This document shows, one piece after another, positions 22,847 to 30,783 of a stretch of 44,021 nt of DNA. Both the position numbers and the translations under genes were made by a program. The stretch covers positions 1-44,021 of IMG/VR virus record IMGVR_UViG_3300032085_000952; one strand, 5' to 3'. The notes under the pieces were generated by a model, which was not told the DNA's origin, ran no database searches, and saw nothing but the letters and a program-made list of their open reading frames with translations. The DNA is from a virus. Position 1 is the stretch's first letter. Each line of letters opens with the position of its first letter.

Positions 22847-24102
22847 TATAATATTACCTTTCCTTCACCTTCTAGCAGGTATCTTGGTCTGCCAGAGTTA
22901 TCAACTCTCTGTGTGCCTTTATCTATTCCAAAATGATCAAATAGGGTTGCCTGTAAATCCAAAGGCCCAACAGGTCTTTCTGTAGGACTGTAAGATCTAT
23001 CAGCCTCTCCGATGGTTCTTCCTGCTGCATACTCTCCACCGAACATAAACATCGGCGTGATTGATGGCCAGTGGTCACGACCGGCATTTGCATTAATTTT
23101 AGTTCTTCCAAATTCGCCAGTTACTACCAATAATACTTTATCACCTAAACCTCTATCGGACACATCCTGTATAAAGCCTGCAATAGCTTTATCGACAGGA
23201 GGCACTCTTGTCTTTAGGGCATTTGATACATTGCTATGCATGTCCCATCCGCCATAATGAAGCGTAACAAATCTTGTTCCGTATTCTACAAGACGACGAG
23301 CAAGAAGAAGTTGTTCACCAATATCTTTTGCTTTAGTTGACCCATAGAGAGCTTTTGTTTTTTCATTCTCTTTTTCTACTGCAAATGCGTCTTTTGCAGA
23401 TCCTAATATTACATCGTATGCTTGCCCCTTGTAAAAGTCTACTGAGTTGGCGCTTCTGCTTGCGACTGCGGCGGCATCAAGTCCTTTGAGCAGGTCTTTT
23501 CTTGTAGAGAATCTATCAAGTTCGACTCTTGGGGTAAGGTTGTCTTTATTGGATGGATCGAAAGGTTTATATGCTCCACCGAGCCAAGCACCTTCATCAC
23601 CTTCGATTTTACCTTGCTTAACATATGTTGGTACTCCATTTTCTTGGTTGTTAGCTCCATAACATGCAGATACAATAGATCCGAATGAGGGGTACTTTGC
23701 CATAGAAGTGGTGGTTCTTTCTGGATTATACTGTCCGGTCATCATAAAATGAGTCCCTTGTCTATGAGAGGAATCTCTGTGACTAAAGGAATTTACCACA
23801 TTCATTTTGCCGGTATGTTTAGCTAGTTCTGTCCAGTCAGCACCTAAATTTATGTTCGTTTTAACATCATAAATAGAACCGTTTACTGCTTGCCATTCGG
23901 TAGGCACAGTGTCTGTAGGAGCGTGAAATGTTTCAAACTGTGTTGGCCCTCCTCCAAGCCATAACCAAACAACTGCCTTATCTTCATATGCATCAAAACC
24001 TTCTTGAGAAAACGCTTTGTCGGAAAGTCCGATAGAACTCATAGCTGCGCTGATGCCACCTACCCTTAAAAAGTTTCTTCGATTGAAAATAAAGTCTAAC
24101 AT
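22846..24102 (-). CDS. DUF1501 protein, copy 3 (Tat-exported)
   Basis: 418 residues. Tat signal FNRRNFLRVGGISAAMSSIG, a probable cleavage after AFSQE, then WLWLGGGPTQFETFHAPTDT, VNSFSHRDSSHRQGTHFMMTG, KYPSFGSIVSACYG, VTLHYGGWDMHSNVS and GEFGRTKINANAGRDHWP. All family landmarks are present, including the terminal GRDHW and a closing DLQATLFDHFGID. It is as divergent from copies 1 and 2 as they are from each other, so recent tandem duplication is unlikely. Ten bases separate it from the tail-tube-like gene upstream. Confidence 0.88.
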   Translation of the reverse strand: MLDFIFNRRNFLRVGGISAAMSSIGLSDKAFSQEGFDAYEDKAVVWLWLGGGPTQFETFHAPTDTVPTEWQAVNGSIYDVKTNINLGADWTELAKHTGKMNVVNSFSHRDSSHRQGTHFMMTGQYNPERTTTSMAKYPSFGSIVSACYGANNQENGVPTYVKQGKIEGDEGAWLGGAYKPFDPSNKDNLTPRVELDRFSTRKDLLKGLDAAAVASRSANSVDFYKGQAYDVILGSAKDAFAVEKENEKTKALYGSTKAKDIGEQLLLARRLVEYGTRFVTLHYGGWDMHSNVSNALKTRVPPVDKAIAGFIQDVSDRGLGDKVLLVVTGEFGRTKINANAGRDHWPSITPMFMFGGEYAAGRTIGEADRSYSPTERPVGPLDLQATLFDHFGIDKGTQRVDNSGRPRYLLEGEGKVIL

Positions 24103-24112
24103 TTTGGTCTCC

Positions 24113-25138
24113 TTAATAAGTTGTTGATTGTGTTTTTGTGACTATTGATCCATTTGTGTATGGCATGTAGTCATTGTTGTCATTTGTATAAGAGAAAGAC
24201 ATTTCTACATTGCCTCCTCCTGTATCTCCACCCGAAAATCCAACGCCTGTACAATAATTCTTTGACCCCAAATCAAAAATTATATTATCAAATTTCAGGA
24301 CTATTTGCCGATCAGGAGTTGGAAATGTGCCCATAAAAATATTGTTGTTGTCTGATATTAGTATATCTTGTTGGACTGACTTTCTAGCTATTGCGCTGAT
24401 TTCACAAGTAACTTCAACAGGCGTTTCTACGTACTTATATTTGTTTTGCTCGCTTGGATTGGTGCCCTGATTTGAACCTCTCCAAAAACCCGTATCGGCA
24501 AGTTCAGAGTAGCTGACCGAAAGACTAATTCCTATTGATTGTATAACCCTAACTTTTATATTATCATCTACTGTTAGTATGGCTGCGTCAACCTCAGTTG
24601 GAAATATACTGTTTTCTGTGTCGAAGTTTTGCTTTCTCATAAGAGTTCCAGACTCTCCAAGAGCCGGAATAGAACCGGCAGACTGCTTCGTCAGGTTATT
24701 GGTAACGAGGGTAATACTTTCAGTAAATATACCATCAACAGAGAAGTTATACGAAATCTCTGTAACCAAACAATATTCAAACTTTACTGAATCGACAGAA
24801 CCACTTATGGTCGTATCATCACCATAAGTCAAACCAATTTCATATTCTTTTAATCCAGTCCAGCCAGCTATACCTAGATTGGAATTTTTTAGAAGATAAG
24901 AGTCTTCATAATTGCCAGTTCCTATAGTATAGAAAGGCGTATCACCAGATCTTAGATGTCGTTCTATTGTTATTGTCACTTCTGGCTTGTTGTATCTATC
25001 TCCAAAAGCCTGAGATCTTCCGGTATCAAGTATAGCTTCAGCGTCAGCGCTATAGTCAACGCCAACGCTTTGGACGTTCTTTAAGTACGTGCCATCAACG
25101 AAGACCGCCTGACACGCATAAAAAACTCTGTTACCCAT
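24113..25138 (-). CDS. tail-tube-like virion protein (tentative)
   Basis: 341 residues, rich in beta-strand, Gly, Ser, Thr and Asn. Early segments (AVFVDGTYLKNVQSVGVDYS, then VTITIERHLRSGDTPFYTIG) resemble the start of phage tail-tube proteins, which describe a sequence of strand pairs and a loop that interlocks in the tube. Long stretches of ITLVTNNL and EVTCEISAIARKS follow. No enzyme motif. The call rests on composition and overall pattern; a minor structural protein is an alternative. It is the only such gene in this block and lies next to three exported DUF1501 proteins. Confidence 0.45.
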   Translation of the reverse strand: MGNRVFYACQAVFVDGTYLKNVQSVGVDYSADAEAILDTGRSQAFGDRYNKPEVTITIERHLRSGDTPFYTIGTGNYEDSYLLKNSNLGIAGWTGLKEYEIGLTYGDDTTISGSVDSVKFEYCLVTEISYNFSVDGIFTESITLVTNNLTKQSAGSIPALGESGTLMRKQNFDTENSIFPTEVDAAILTVDDNIKVRVIQSIGISLSVSYSELADTGFWRGSNQGTNPSEQNKYKYVETPVEVTCEISAIARKSVQQDILISDNNNIFMGTFPTPDRQIVLKFDNIIFDLGSKNYCTGVGFSGGDTGGGNVEMSFSYTNDNNDYMPYTNGSIVTKTQSTTY

Positions 25139-25152
25139 AGTAAGTACCTTTA

Positions 25153-26160
25153 TTAAAAGTCGTCAACTAAATTTCCTACAGAATACTCAGTGACTCTAGT
25201 CTCGAAAAAGTTCTTGCATTTTTCCAGATCAATGATCTCGCTCATCCAAGGAAATGGGTTCTGTGCATTTCCATAAGGTGATGGTAAATTTAAATTGGTT
25301 AATCTTCTGTCAGCAATAAACTGAACATAATCAATAAACATATCTGCGTTTAATCCTAAGATACCATTTGGTAGAACATCTCTAGCATATGCTAACTCTA
25401 GCTCCATAGCTGTATCAATATGCTCGATGGTTTCTTTTTCCATTGCTTTTGTCCAGATCTTAGGATTGTCTTCTCTCAATCTATTAATAAGAGTTGTCCC
25501 AAAGTTGATGTGGATACTCTCATCACGAAGTGTGTATTGAATTTGCTCTCCAATTCCCGGCAGTTTGTTTTGCCTATTAAATGAAAGGAGCATAGCAAAG
25601 CCAGAGAAGAAGAAAATCCCTTCACAGATAACATAATAAGTAATAATATTACGAAGGAATTCCCTTTTCCCCTCCAGCGTATTTATATTAAAATCAGGGC
25701 GATTGATGTCAGTTGTAATGTTCATCAAGAACTCGTCTTTGGCCTTGATACTCGGAATTGAATTATATGCCTGATAAACTTCATCAATATCTAAGTTCAA
25801 AGAGTCACAAACATAAACCACAGTAAGGTTGTGGAGGCTTTCCTCATATGCTTGACGCAGAATATATTGGCGACATTCTGGATCTGTTACAAACTTGAAT
25901 ACACTGAGAAGCAAGTTATTGGCAACCAAAGATTCTGATCCAGCAAAGAACCCTAAGCATCTCTTCACAACTAATCTTTCATCTTCGGATAGAGAGTTAG
26001 ATTTCCACTGTTCAATGTCTTTTGCCATAGAGACCTCTGTAGGCATCCAATTGTTAGCGGCTCCGTCGATGAATAAATCCCATGCCCATTTGTTTGTATG
26101 CGGCAAGATTTGATTCACAGTGGCTACTTTATCTGATATAATTTCTTTGCTTTTTTTCAT
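25153..26160 (-). CDS. nrdB: ribonucleotide reductase small subunit, class Ic-like
   Basis: 335 residues of the R2 fold. Helix segments carrying the metal ligands are visible: GFFAGSESLVANNLLL (Glu in place of the usual Asp), RQAYEESLHNLTVVYVCDSL (Glu and His), YYVICEGIFFFSGF and TLRDESIHINFG. At the radical-tyrosine position of class Ia enzymes (four residues after the His) there is Val (HNLTV). The Asp-to-Glu change plus absence of the Tyr is the diagnostic pair for class Ic (Mn/Fe) R2. The end FETRVTEYSVGNLVDDF supplies the R1-binding tail. The ATG at 26160 overlaps the nrdA stop (TAATG); an upstream TTG is possible. Confidence 0.93.
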   Translation of the reverse strand: MKKSKEIISDKVATVNQILPHTNKWAWDLFIDGAANNWMPTEVSMAKDIEQWKSNSLSEDERLVVKRCLGFFAGSESLVANNLLLSVFKFVTDPECRQYILRQAYEESLHNLTVVYVCDSLNLDIDEVYQAYNSIPSIKAKDEFLMNITTDINRPDFNINTLEGKREFLRNIITYYVICEGIFFFSGFAMLLSFNRQNKLPGIGEQIQYTLRDESIHINFGTTLINRLREDNPKIWTKAMEKETIEHIDTAMELELAYARDVLPNGILGLNADMFIDYVQFIADRRLTNLNLPSPYGNAQNPFPWMSEIIDLEKCKNFFETRVTEYSVGNLVDDF

Positions 26161-28610
26161 TATTGACAACTCTCACATCCGGGATCTAAAATAGAACATG
26201 CCTTAATTTCTTCTGCTTGTGGCTCTTCGGTTGACTTAAAACTAACAGTTGATTTCTCAACGCGAGTGGCGGCTTTGCCTCTCAAGTAATATGTAGTTTT
26301 TAATCCGTTTTCCCAAGCACAAAAATATAAGTCATTCAAAAACTTAAGACTGTCATGTTTGTTGTAAAGATTAAGCGATTGTCCCATATCAATCCACTTC
26401 TGTCTTTCAGCCGCAGCCTTAATTAAAATTTCTGGTTCAATATCAAAAGCAGTAATAAACTCTCTCTGAATATCTTCATCCAGATCAACCGCCATAACGT
26501 CTCCGTCAGCAGTATTTAGAGCATCTACTAGCTCTTGACACCAAATACCCTTCTTCTTAGCCATTGCAACAAAATGTTCATTGACCATAGTAAACTCTCC
26601 ACTGAGTGTTGAGTACACATAAAGAACCGAGTAATCTGGCTCAATAGACTGCGAACAACCCTGAATATATGAGATGGTTGCGGTAGGAGCGATTGCCATG
26701 ACATTACTATTACGCATACCATGTTTTCTCACTAATTCCCTAACCTCATCCCATTCTTCTACAAAGTTCTCGAAGTCCTCTTTCTTATACACATTATCTG
26801 ACCTGTGAGTCTCTCTCTGATTCATTAAATCACAATAAGTATCTATAGGAAAATTACCTTTATCCCATTCGGAACCCTCAAAAGAGGGGTATGCGCCTTT
26901 TTCCTTAGCTAATAATGCTGACGTTTTGATCGCATGTAAAGAAATAAATTCTTGTATTTTCCCGCACAGTATGACTGCATCTTGAGAATTATACGGTATT
27001 CCTAGCTTGTGTAACACATCATGAGTACCCATAATACCAAGCCCTACAGGTCTGTGTTTCAGGTTTGACTTTTTGGCTTCTTTTGTAGGGTAGAAGTTTA
27101 GATTTACAACATTGTCTAAGCCTCTAACTGCCACCTCTACGGTTTTCTGTAGCTTTTTCCAATCAATAGTTCTAACTTTTAAGTGCGATGATAGATTGAT
27201 ACTGGCGAGATTACAGACTGCTGTTTCACCTACCTCGACAATTTCACCTTCTTCATAAACTGTAGGTTTGGTGTGCAGTAAAATCTCAGTACACAGATTA
27301 GAAGAATGGACTACACCCTCATGTTTATTAGAATATCTTATATTAGATGGGTCTTTAAAGGTGATCCAAGGATGTCCAGTTTCATAAAGCGCAGTAAGAA
27401 CTTTCTTCCAAAGGTCTTTAGCATTAATAGTTCTATAATTATTTATTTCTCCATTGTCTGCGGCTTTCTTATATTTTCTATAAACCTTAGTAAACTCTTT
27501 GCCGTAGGTATCGTGTAACTCTGGACATTCTGCTGGATCAAACAAATACCAATTTTGGTTTTTTGTGACAGCTACCATAAAGTCATCTGGAATCCATAAG
27601 GCAGTATTCATGTCGTGACAACGACGGCGATCATCTCCAGTATTTTTTCTAAGGTCTAAGAAGTCTTCAATGTCTAAATGCCAAGGTTCAATATAAGAAC
27701 ATCCAGCACCTTTTCTTTTTCCTCCTTGATTGACCGCCACTAATAAGTCATTGAATATTTTTAACCAAGGAACAAGGCCTGTAGACTTTCCATTTGTGCC
27801 TTTTATGTAGCCGCCTGTAGCTCTTACGCTAGACCAATCAACACCAAGCCCTCCAGCATATTTCGACAATCTAGACTGTCCATGTAACGTACCAAAGATG
27901 CCATCAATTGAATCTCCCACTGTACTCAAATAGCAAGAAGAAAGCTGAGACCGTTTTGTCCCACTGTTAAACAGTGTAGGAGTAGATGGAGAATATCTAA
28001 ACTCTGACATCATATTATATATTTCGAGAGCCTTCTCTTCTTTATTATCCCCCTCTGCAAGACATAGACCCATAGCTACTCGCATATAAAATGCTTGAGG
28101 GGTTTCCATTCTCTGTTCATTTAGGTGGATAAAATAGCGATCATAGAGGGTTTGGATGCCCAAGTATTTGAATAGTTTGTCCCTTGATGGAACCATATTC
28201 TCAGCTAGGTAATCAAGATCATAAGAAAGGAGTCTATCACTGAGCCTCTCTTCTTTTACTAACCTTTTGATGTTTTTCACAAAAGCTTTTTTGTACTGCT
28301 CTTCAAAATTTTCACTACCTACGTCTTCGCCAAACACCTCTTTATAAAGATTGTTAAGTAGCATCCTCGCAGCTACATAAGCATAGTTTGGTTCTTTTTC
28401 TATCTTAGAGCGAGCAGATAATATCAGCGCCTTGTTTATTTCTGATGTTGGTATCTTATTGTAGAGTTGCAAACTAGCATCAAGAACTACTTCGCTCACA
28501 GAAACATCTTCAAGTTCATTACAAGCCCTTTCAACGCACTCATTTATCTTGTCTAAACAAACATCTTCTAGTCTACCGTTGCGTTTTTTAATTTTTATAT
28601 CTTGGCTCAT
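26160..28610 (-). CDS. nrdA: ribonucleotide reductase large subunit, class I
   Basis: About 816 residues. An N-terminal ATP-cone (KIKKRNGRLEDVCLDKINEC ...) for allosteric control is followed by the barrel: FNSGTKRSQLSSCYL (catalytic Cys pair, first), VHSSNLCTEI (active-site Asn-x-Cys-x-Glu), VCNLASINLS (second Cys of the pair), MAIAPTATISYIQGC and GLKTTYYLRGKAATR. The C-terminal redox tail ends CESCQ. It reduces NDPs to dNDPs with NrdB. The frame opens at a TTG (28628) but ATG 28610 starts at the conserved cone. It is preceded by a structured RNA and promoter that may regulate it (28645-28813). Confidence 0.95.
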   Translation of the reverse strand: MSQDIKIKKRNGRLEDVCLDKINECVERACNELEDVSVSEVVLDASLQLYNKIPTSEINKALILSARSKIEKEPNYAYVAARMLLNNLYKEVFGEDVGSENFEEQYKKAFVKNIKRLVKEERLSDRLLSYDLDYLAENMVPSRDKLFKYLGIQTLYDRYFIHLNEQRMETPQAFYMRVAMGLCLAEGDNKEEKALEIYNMMSEFRYSPSTPTLFNSGTKRSQLSSCYLSTVGDSIDGIFGTLHGQSRLSKYAGGLGVDWSSVRATGGYIKGTNGKSTGLVPWLKIFNDLLVAVNQGGKRKGAGCSYIEPWHLDIEDFLDLRKNTGDDRRRCHDMNTALWIPDDFMVAVTKNQNWYLFDPAECPELHDTYGKEFTKVYRKYKKAADNGEINNYRTINAKDLWKKVLTALYETGHPWITFKDPSNIRYSNKHEGVVHSSNLCTEILLHTKPTVYEEGEIVEVGETAVCNLASINLSSHLKVRTIDWKKLQKTVEVAVRGLDNVVNLNFYPTKEAKKSNLKHRPVGLGIMGTHDVLHKLGIPYNSQDAVILCGKIQEFISLHAIKTSALLAKEKGAYPSFEGSEWDKGNFPIDTYCDLMNQRETHRSDNVYKKEDFENFVEEWDEVRELVRKHGMRNSNVMAIAPTATISYIQGCSQSIEPDYSVLYVYSTLSGEFTMVNEHFVAMAKKKGIWCQELVDALNTADGDVMAVDLDEDIQREFITAFDIEPEILIKAAAERQKWIDMGQSLNLYNKHDSLKFLNDLYFCAWENGLKTTYYLRGKAATRVEKSTVSFKSTEEPQAEEIKACSILDPGCESCQ

Positions 28611-28644
28611 AAGTCTCACTGGAATCAAAGGTTAGTGTAAGTGT

Positions 28645-28739
28645 ATAAAAAAAACGACACTTATAACATACAGAGATAGGAACTTGTCTACTCTAAGTTT
28701 ATCCCTGTGCCTTTCGGCTTGTCGGGGTAAGTGTCGTTT
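28645..28739 (-). terminator. intrinsic terminator with branched apex, upstream of nrdA
   Basis: An 11-bp perfect stem, AACGACACTTA/TAAGTGTCGTT, closes a branched region and is followed on the minus strand by eight T's. Readthrough would be needed to express nrdAB from the promoter at 28785-28813, so this element is a candidate attenuator. Confidence 0.65.
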
Positions 28740-28778
28740 AGCCTGTTTTCCAAAACTGGCTTTTTATTCCCCAACGAC
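28645..28778 (-). ncRNA. structured leader or small RNA upstream of nrdAB, ending in a terminator
   Basis: About 134 bases between a consensus promoter and nrdA. In 5'-3' order on the minus strand: GTCGTTGGGG; a hairpin AGCC-A-GTTT/AAAC-A-GGCT; then AACGACACTTA, whose perfect partner TAAGTGTCGTT is 60-odd bases further on and followed by eight T's. Between the two arms are a CCC/GGG stem capped by GCC-GAAA-GGC, and AACTT/AAGTT. The first GTCGTT can also pair with AACGAC, so terminator and antiterminator forms are mutually exclusive. I do not recognise a known riboswitch class. No ORF fits here. Confidence 0.6.
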
Positions 28779-28784
28779 TGTTAA

Positions 28785-28813
28785 ATTATAGTGTTCGTTG
28801 AGCGGATTTGCAA
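28785..28813 (-). promoter_or_regulatory. sigma70-type promoter
   Basis: -35 TTGCAA (28808-28813) and -10 TATAAT (28785-28790) on the minus strand with exactly 17 bases between. It lies just after the stop of the 67-aa gene and directly in front of the structured RNA, so the start of transcription would be near 28778. It is the best consensus promoter in the window. Confidence 0.75.
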
Positions 28814-28827
28814 GATCTAATTAATGA

Positions 28828-29031
28828 CTAACCGCCAAAAAATGATCTTTTTTCGTCGTCACCATCTTCGTCTTCCGAGACTGGCTCTGGAGCCGGAGCT
28901 GGTGCTGGTACTGGGTCTTTTTTAACACCCAAAGCTTCCGCCATAGCGGTAAATACTTCAACAAGCTGTTCATGGTTCTGAGTGCCAAGAATAACCTTAT
29001 CTAACATATCTTTGATTACAACTTTGTCCAT
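28828..29031 (-). CDS. small protein with Pro/Ala-rich linker
   Basis: 67 residues: a helical first half (KDMLDKVILGTQNHEQLVEV and FTAMAEALGVK), a PVPAPAPAPEPV linker, then an acidic stretch (SEDEDGDDEK) and a terminal RSFFGG. The layout resembles small adaptor or virion proteins with a C-terminal docking peptide. Family unknown. Its last codons precede the nrd promoter, so it ends the preceding transcription unit. Confidence 0.6.
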   Translation of the reverse strand: MDKVVIKDMLDKVILGTQNHEQLVEVFTAMAEALGVKKDPVPAPAPAPEPVSEDEDGDDEKRSFFGG

Positions 29032-29043
29032 TTCTAAAATCTC

Positions 29044-29334
29044 CTATTTACAATTATGAATGGCTTCTATTATCTTTTCTGTTACAGACAACTGTGTCTG
29101 ATGAATAGATTCTTCTAACTTGTCCATCTTATTATCAATCTTAGTCTCCAATCCGTCAACCTTATTCTCTAAAGAATCCAATCTTCTTGATATAGAATCA
29201 TTGACTTTTTCTTCTAACATTGCTAACTTACCCCCATGCTTGACTATAGTTCTAAGAACCCAAGCAATAAGAGGTAATGCGACCATGCCGAAAAACTGCG
29301 TAATTTCTTTTACTAACTCCCATGTATCTTCCAT
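29044..29334 (-). CDS. holin-like or scaffold-like membrane protein with coiled coil
   Basis: About 96 residues. An N-terminal hydrophobic segment (ITQFFGMVALPLIAWVLRTI, about 11-30) followed by a long heptad-rich coil (LEEKVNDSISRRLDSLENKV and on to KMDKLEESIH). Size and topology resemble phage small membrane proteins sometimes annotated as holin or haemolysin-XhlA-like. The ATG at 29334 is preceded by AGGGGTGATC, an extended Shine-Dalgarno, favouring it over the GTG at 29343. A strong terminator lies immediately upstream, so the gene probably needs readthrough or its own start. Confidence 0.55.
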   Translation of the reverse strand: MEDTWELVKEITQFFGMVALPLIAWVLRTIVKHGGKLAMLEEKVNDSISRRLDSLENKVDGLETKIDNKMDKLEESIHQTQLSVTEKIIEAIHNCK

Positions 29335-29347
29335 AGCGATCACCCCT

Positions 29348-29380
29348 AAAAAAAATAAGGGGAGGGAAACCCCTCCCCTT
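29348..29380 (-). terminator. strong intrinsic terminator
   Basis: Minus strand: a perfect 10-bp G/C-rich stem AAGGGGAGGG/CCCTCCCCTT with a GTTT loop, then A and eight T's. It closes the transcript of the structural-type gene at 29400-30074. The extended ribosome site of the next gene starts right after the T tract. Confidence 0.85.
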
Positions 29381-29399
29381 GTAAAACTCTAAATTGTTA

Positions 29400-30074
29400 T
29401 TACATACCAGTGATGGCTTTGTAATCGAAGAAGTCTCCGCCACTGCTTACGCTTAGTGTTACGAAGTCTACCTTCAATACTAGTTCACCCGGAATTGCGC
29501 GAGTTGGGTTACCAGCATTGTCTGCTGTTCCCTGTACATCGCTTCCTGTTGTTGCGCCAGCCATAGCAGTACCATCTAGCTCTGCTGGAGATGCTGCTGC
29601 GGTGCCGGAAGAATTCAACCAGTTAATACGCATGTTGGTGATCGTAGCGCCACTGTCAAGAGTACCAGTCCAGCTGAACTGATTTTGTCTCCAGCCAGTA
29701 AGTAGCTTGGCTCCGTAATCGCCTTGGAATGTAGCAATAGACTTTCTGTTGTCCCCTCTGCCCATAGTGAGTAGCTGAGTTTTAGATACGCCAGAGAGAG
29801 TTGAAGAAGATCTAGCAATAACGTATTTGCCCTCTTCGCTGTAACCAAAAGTACCAGCAGATAGAGCTTTTTGTACGTTGTAAATACCGCTAGCTGTGAC
29901 GCTTGGTAGCATGTTGCTATCTGGGGCTACTGCTACACCGTCTAAAAGAGTAAGACTTTTTGTTATAACGTCACCAGTAGTGTCGTTACCTAGAATTGTA
30001 CCACCCTGTGTTTGCGAAACAAAAGTCCCGCCAGTTGTGTTCTTTAGGTGGCTGTTGTTGCTTGGAACTGCCAT
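29400..30074 (-). CDS. probable virion structural protein
   Basis: 224 residues, Gly/Ser/Thr/Ala-rich, almost Cys-free and without an enzyme motif. Beta-type repeats such as GGTFVSQTQGGTILGNDTTG and TLSVSSGGDFFDYKAITGM fit a secreted or virion protein of the tail-fibre or decoration class. Strong ribosome site (AGGAG nine bases ahead) and a dedicated strong terminator suggest high, separate expression, as expected of an abundant structural protein. The family is not recognised. Confidence 0.55.
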   Translation of the reverse strand: MAVPSNNSHLKNTTGGTFVSQTQGGTILGNDTTGDVITKSLTLLDGVAVAPDSNMLPSVTASGIYNVQKALSAGTFGYSEEGKYVIARSSSTLSGVSKTQLLTMGRGDNRKSIATFQGDYGAKLLTGWRQNQFSWTGTLDSGATITNMRINWLNSSGTAAASPAELDGTAMAGATTGSDVQGTADNAGNPTRAIPGELVLKVDFVTLSVSSGGDFFDYKAITGM

Positions 30075-30144
30075 TATACATGACTCCTATAAAAAATAAA
30101 GATATTTCATTCCCACATTTGTCCGTATAATAATCCAAGTCCTA

Positions 30145-30783
30145 CTATATATTACACAAATTGTCAAGTATTTTATATGATTTTATTCTGATTCCATAGA
30201 TATTTGATTTATAAAAAATATCATAATGATCTTGGCTTAGTATTGGAGAACAGCTAACAACAGGCATATCTATCTGGTCTTCTATTGTTTTGCAACATAT
30301 TATATTATCTACAATGTCATCTACCATTGTTCCTGTTCCAATAACTATCTCGGAAGAATTGTTGGATTTCAGGCAATAACACAAGTCCATCACAAATGAC
30401 CAGTCAGAAACCCTGTATTCTATTACAGGACGAAGAGAGATGTCATATTCACTACAAGCAGAAGCACAAGACTTGAAGTCTTTTCTTATACTAGCTAAAT
30501 TAGATGCTTCTAAATCATTTCTATTTATAACTAAGTCAATGCTTTTGGCTCCTCTTCTTTTTGCTAATATTATATCGTGTATTCTCACGTTTGTGTCGGA
30601 TATACCGTATGGGTAATCCACAATAGCAGAAAAGTTCAGATGCTCCTTTATTAGCGATTCATCAATTCTAGATAGTAGCCCTGACGGAGTGCAGATCGTA
30701 TCTACTTTGCTGTTTGCAGAATTAAATATACACTCCAGAACGGAGCTGTAATTAGCTTCGTTACACAAGACTTCTAATTTCAT
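30145..30783 (-). CDS. DeoC-like (deoxyribose-phosphate aldolase fold) protein lacking catalytic lysines
   Basis: 212 residues with a recognisable DeoC TIM-barrel pattern: VDTICTPSGLLS, VDYPYGISDTNVRIHDIILA, RRGAKSIDLVINRNDL (the Asp of the DeoC active site) and VIEYRVSDW. The lysines of DeoC are missing: the position of KTSTG reads IVIGTGT (Lys to Ile), LKVIIE reads LRPVIEY and the KPAGG-type strand reads PVVSCSP. A standard Schiff-base aldolase is therefore improbable. It may be a repurposed sugar-phosphate binder. It overlaps the sigma-factor stop (TAATG), in the 30-33 kb block. Confidence 0.7.
   Translation of the reverse strand: MKLEVLCNEANYSSVLECIFNSANSKVDTICTPSGLLSRIDESLIKEHLNFSAIVDYPYGISDTNVRIHDIILAKRRGAKSIDLVINRNDLEASNLASIRKDFKSCASACSEYDISLRPVIEYRVSDWSFVMDLCYCLKSNNSSEIVIGTGTMVDDIVDNIICCKTIEDQIDMPVVSCSPILSQDHYDIFYKSNIYGIRIKSYKILDNLCNI

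Noticed and set aside
30140-30170. Promoter for the structural-type gene (TTGACA at 30162-30167)
   Set aside because: TTGACA is coding sequence of the DeoC-like gene and no fitting -10 lies 16-18 bases downstream.
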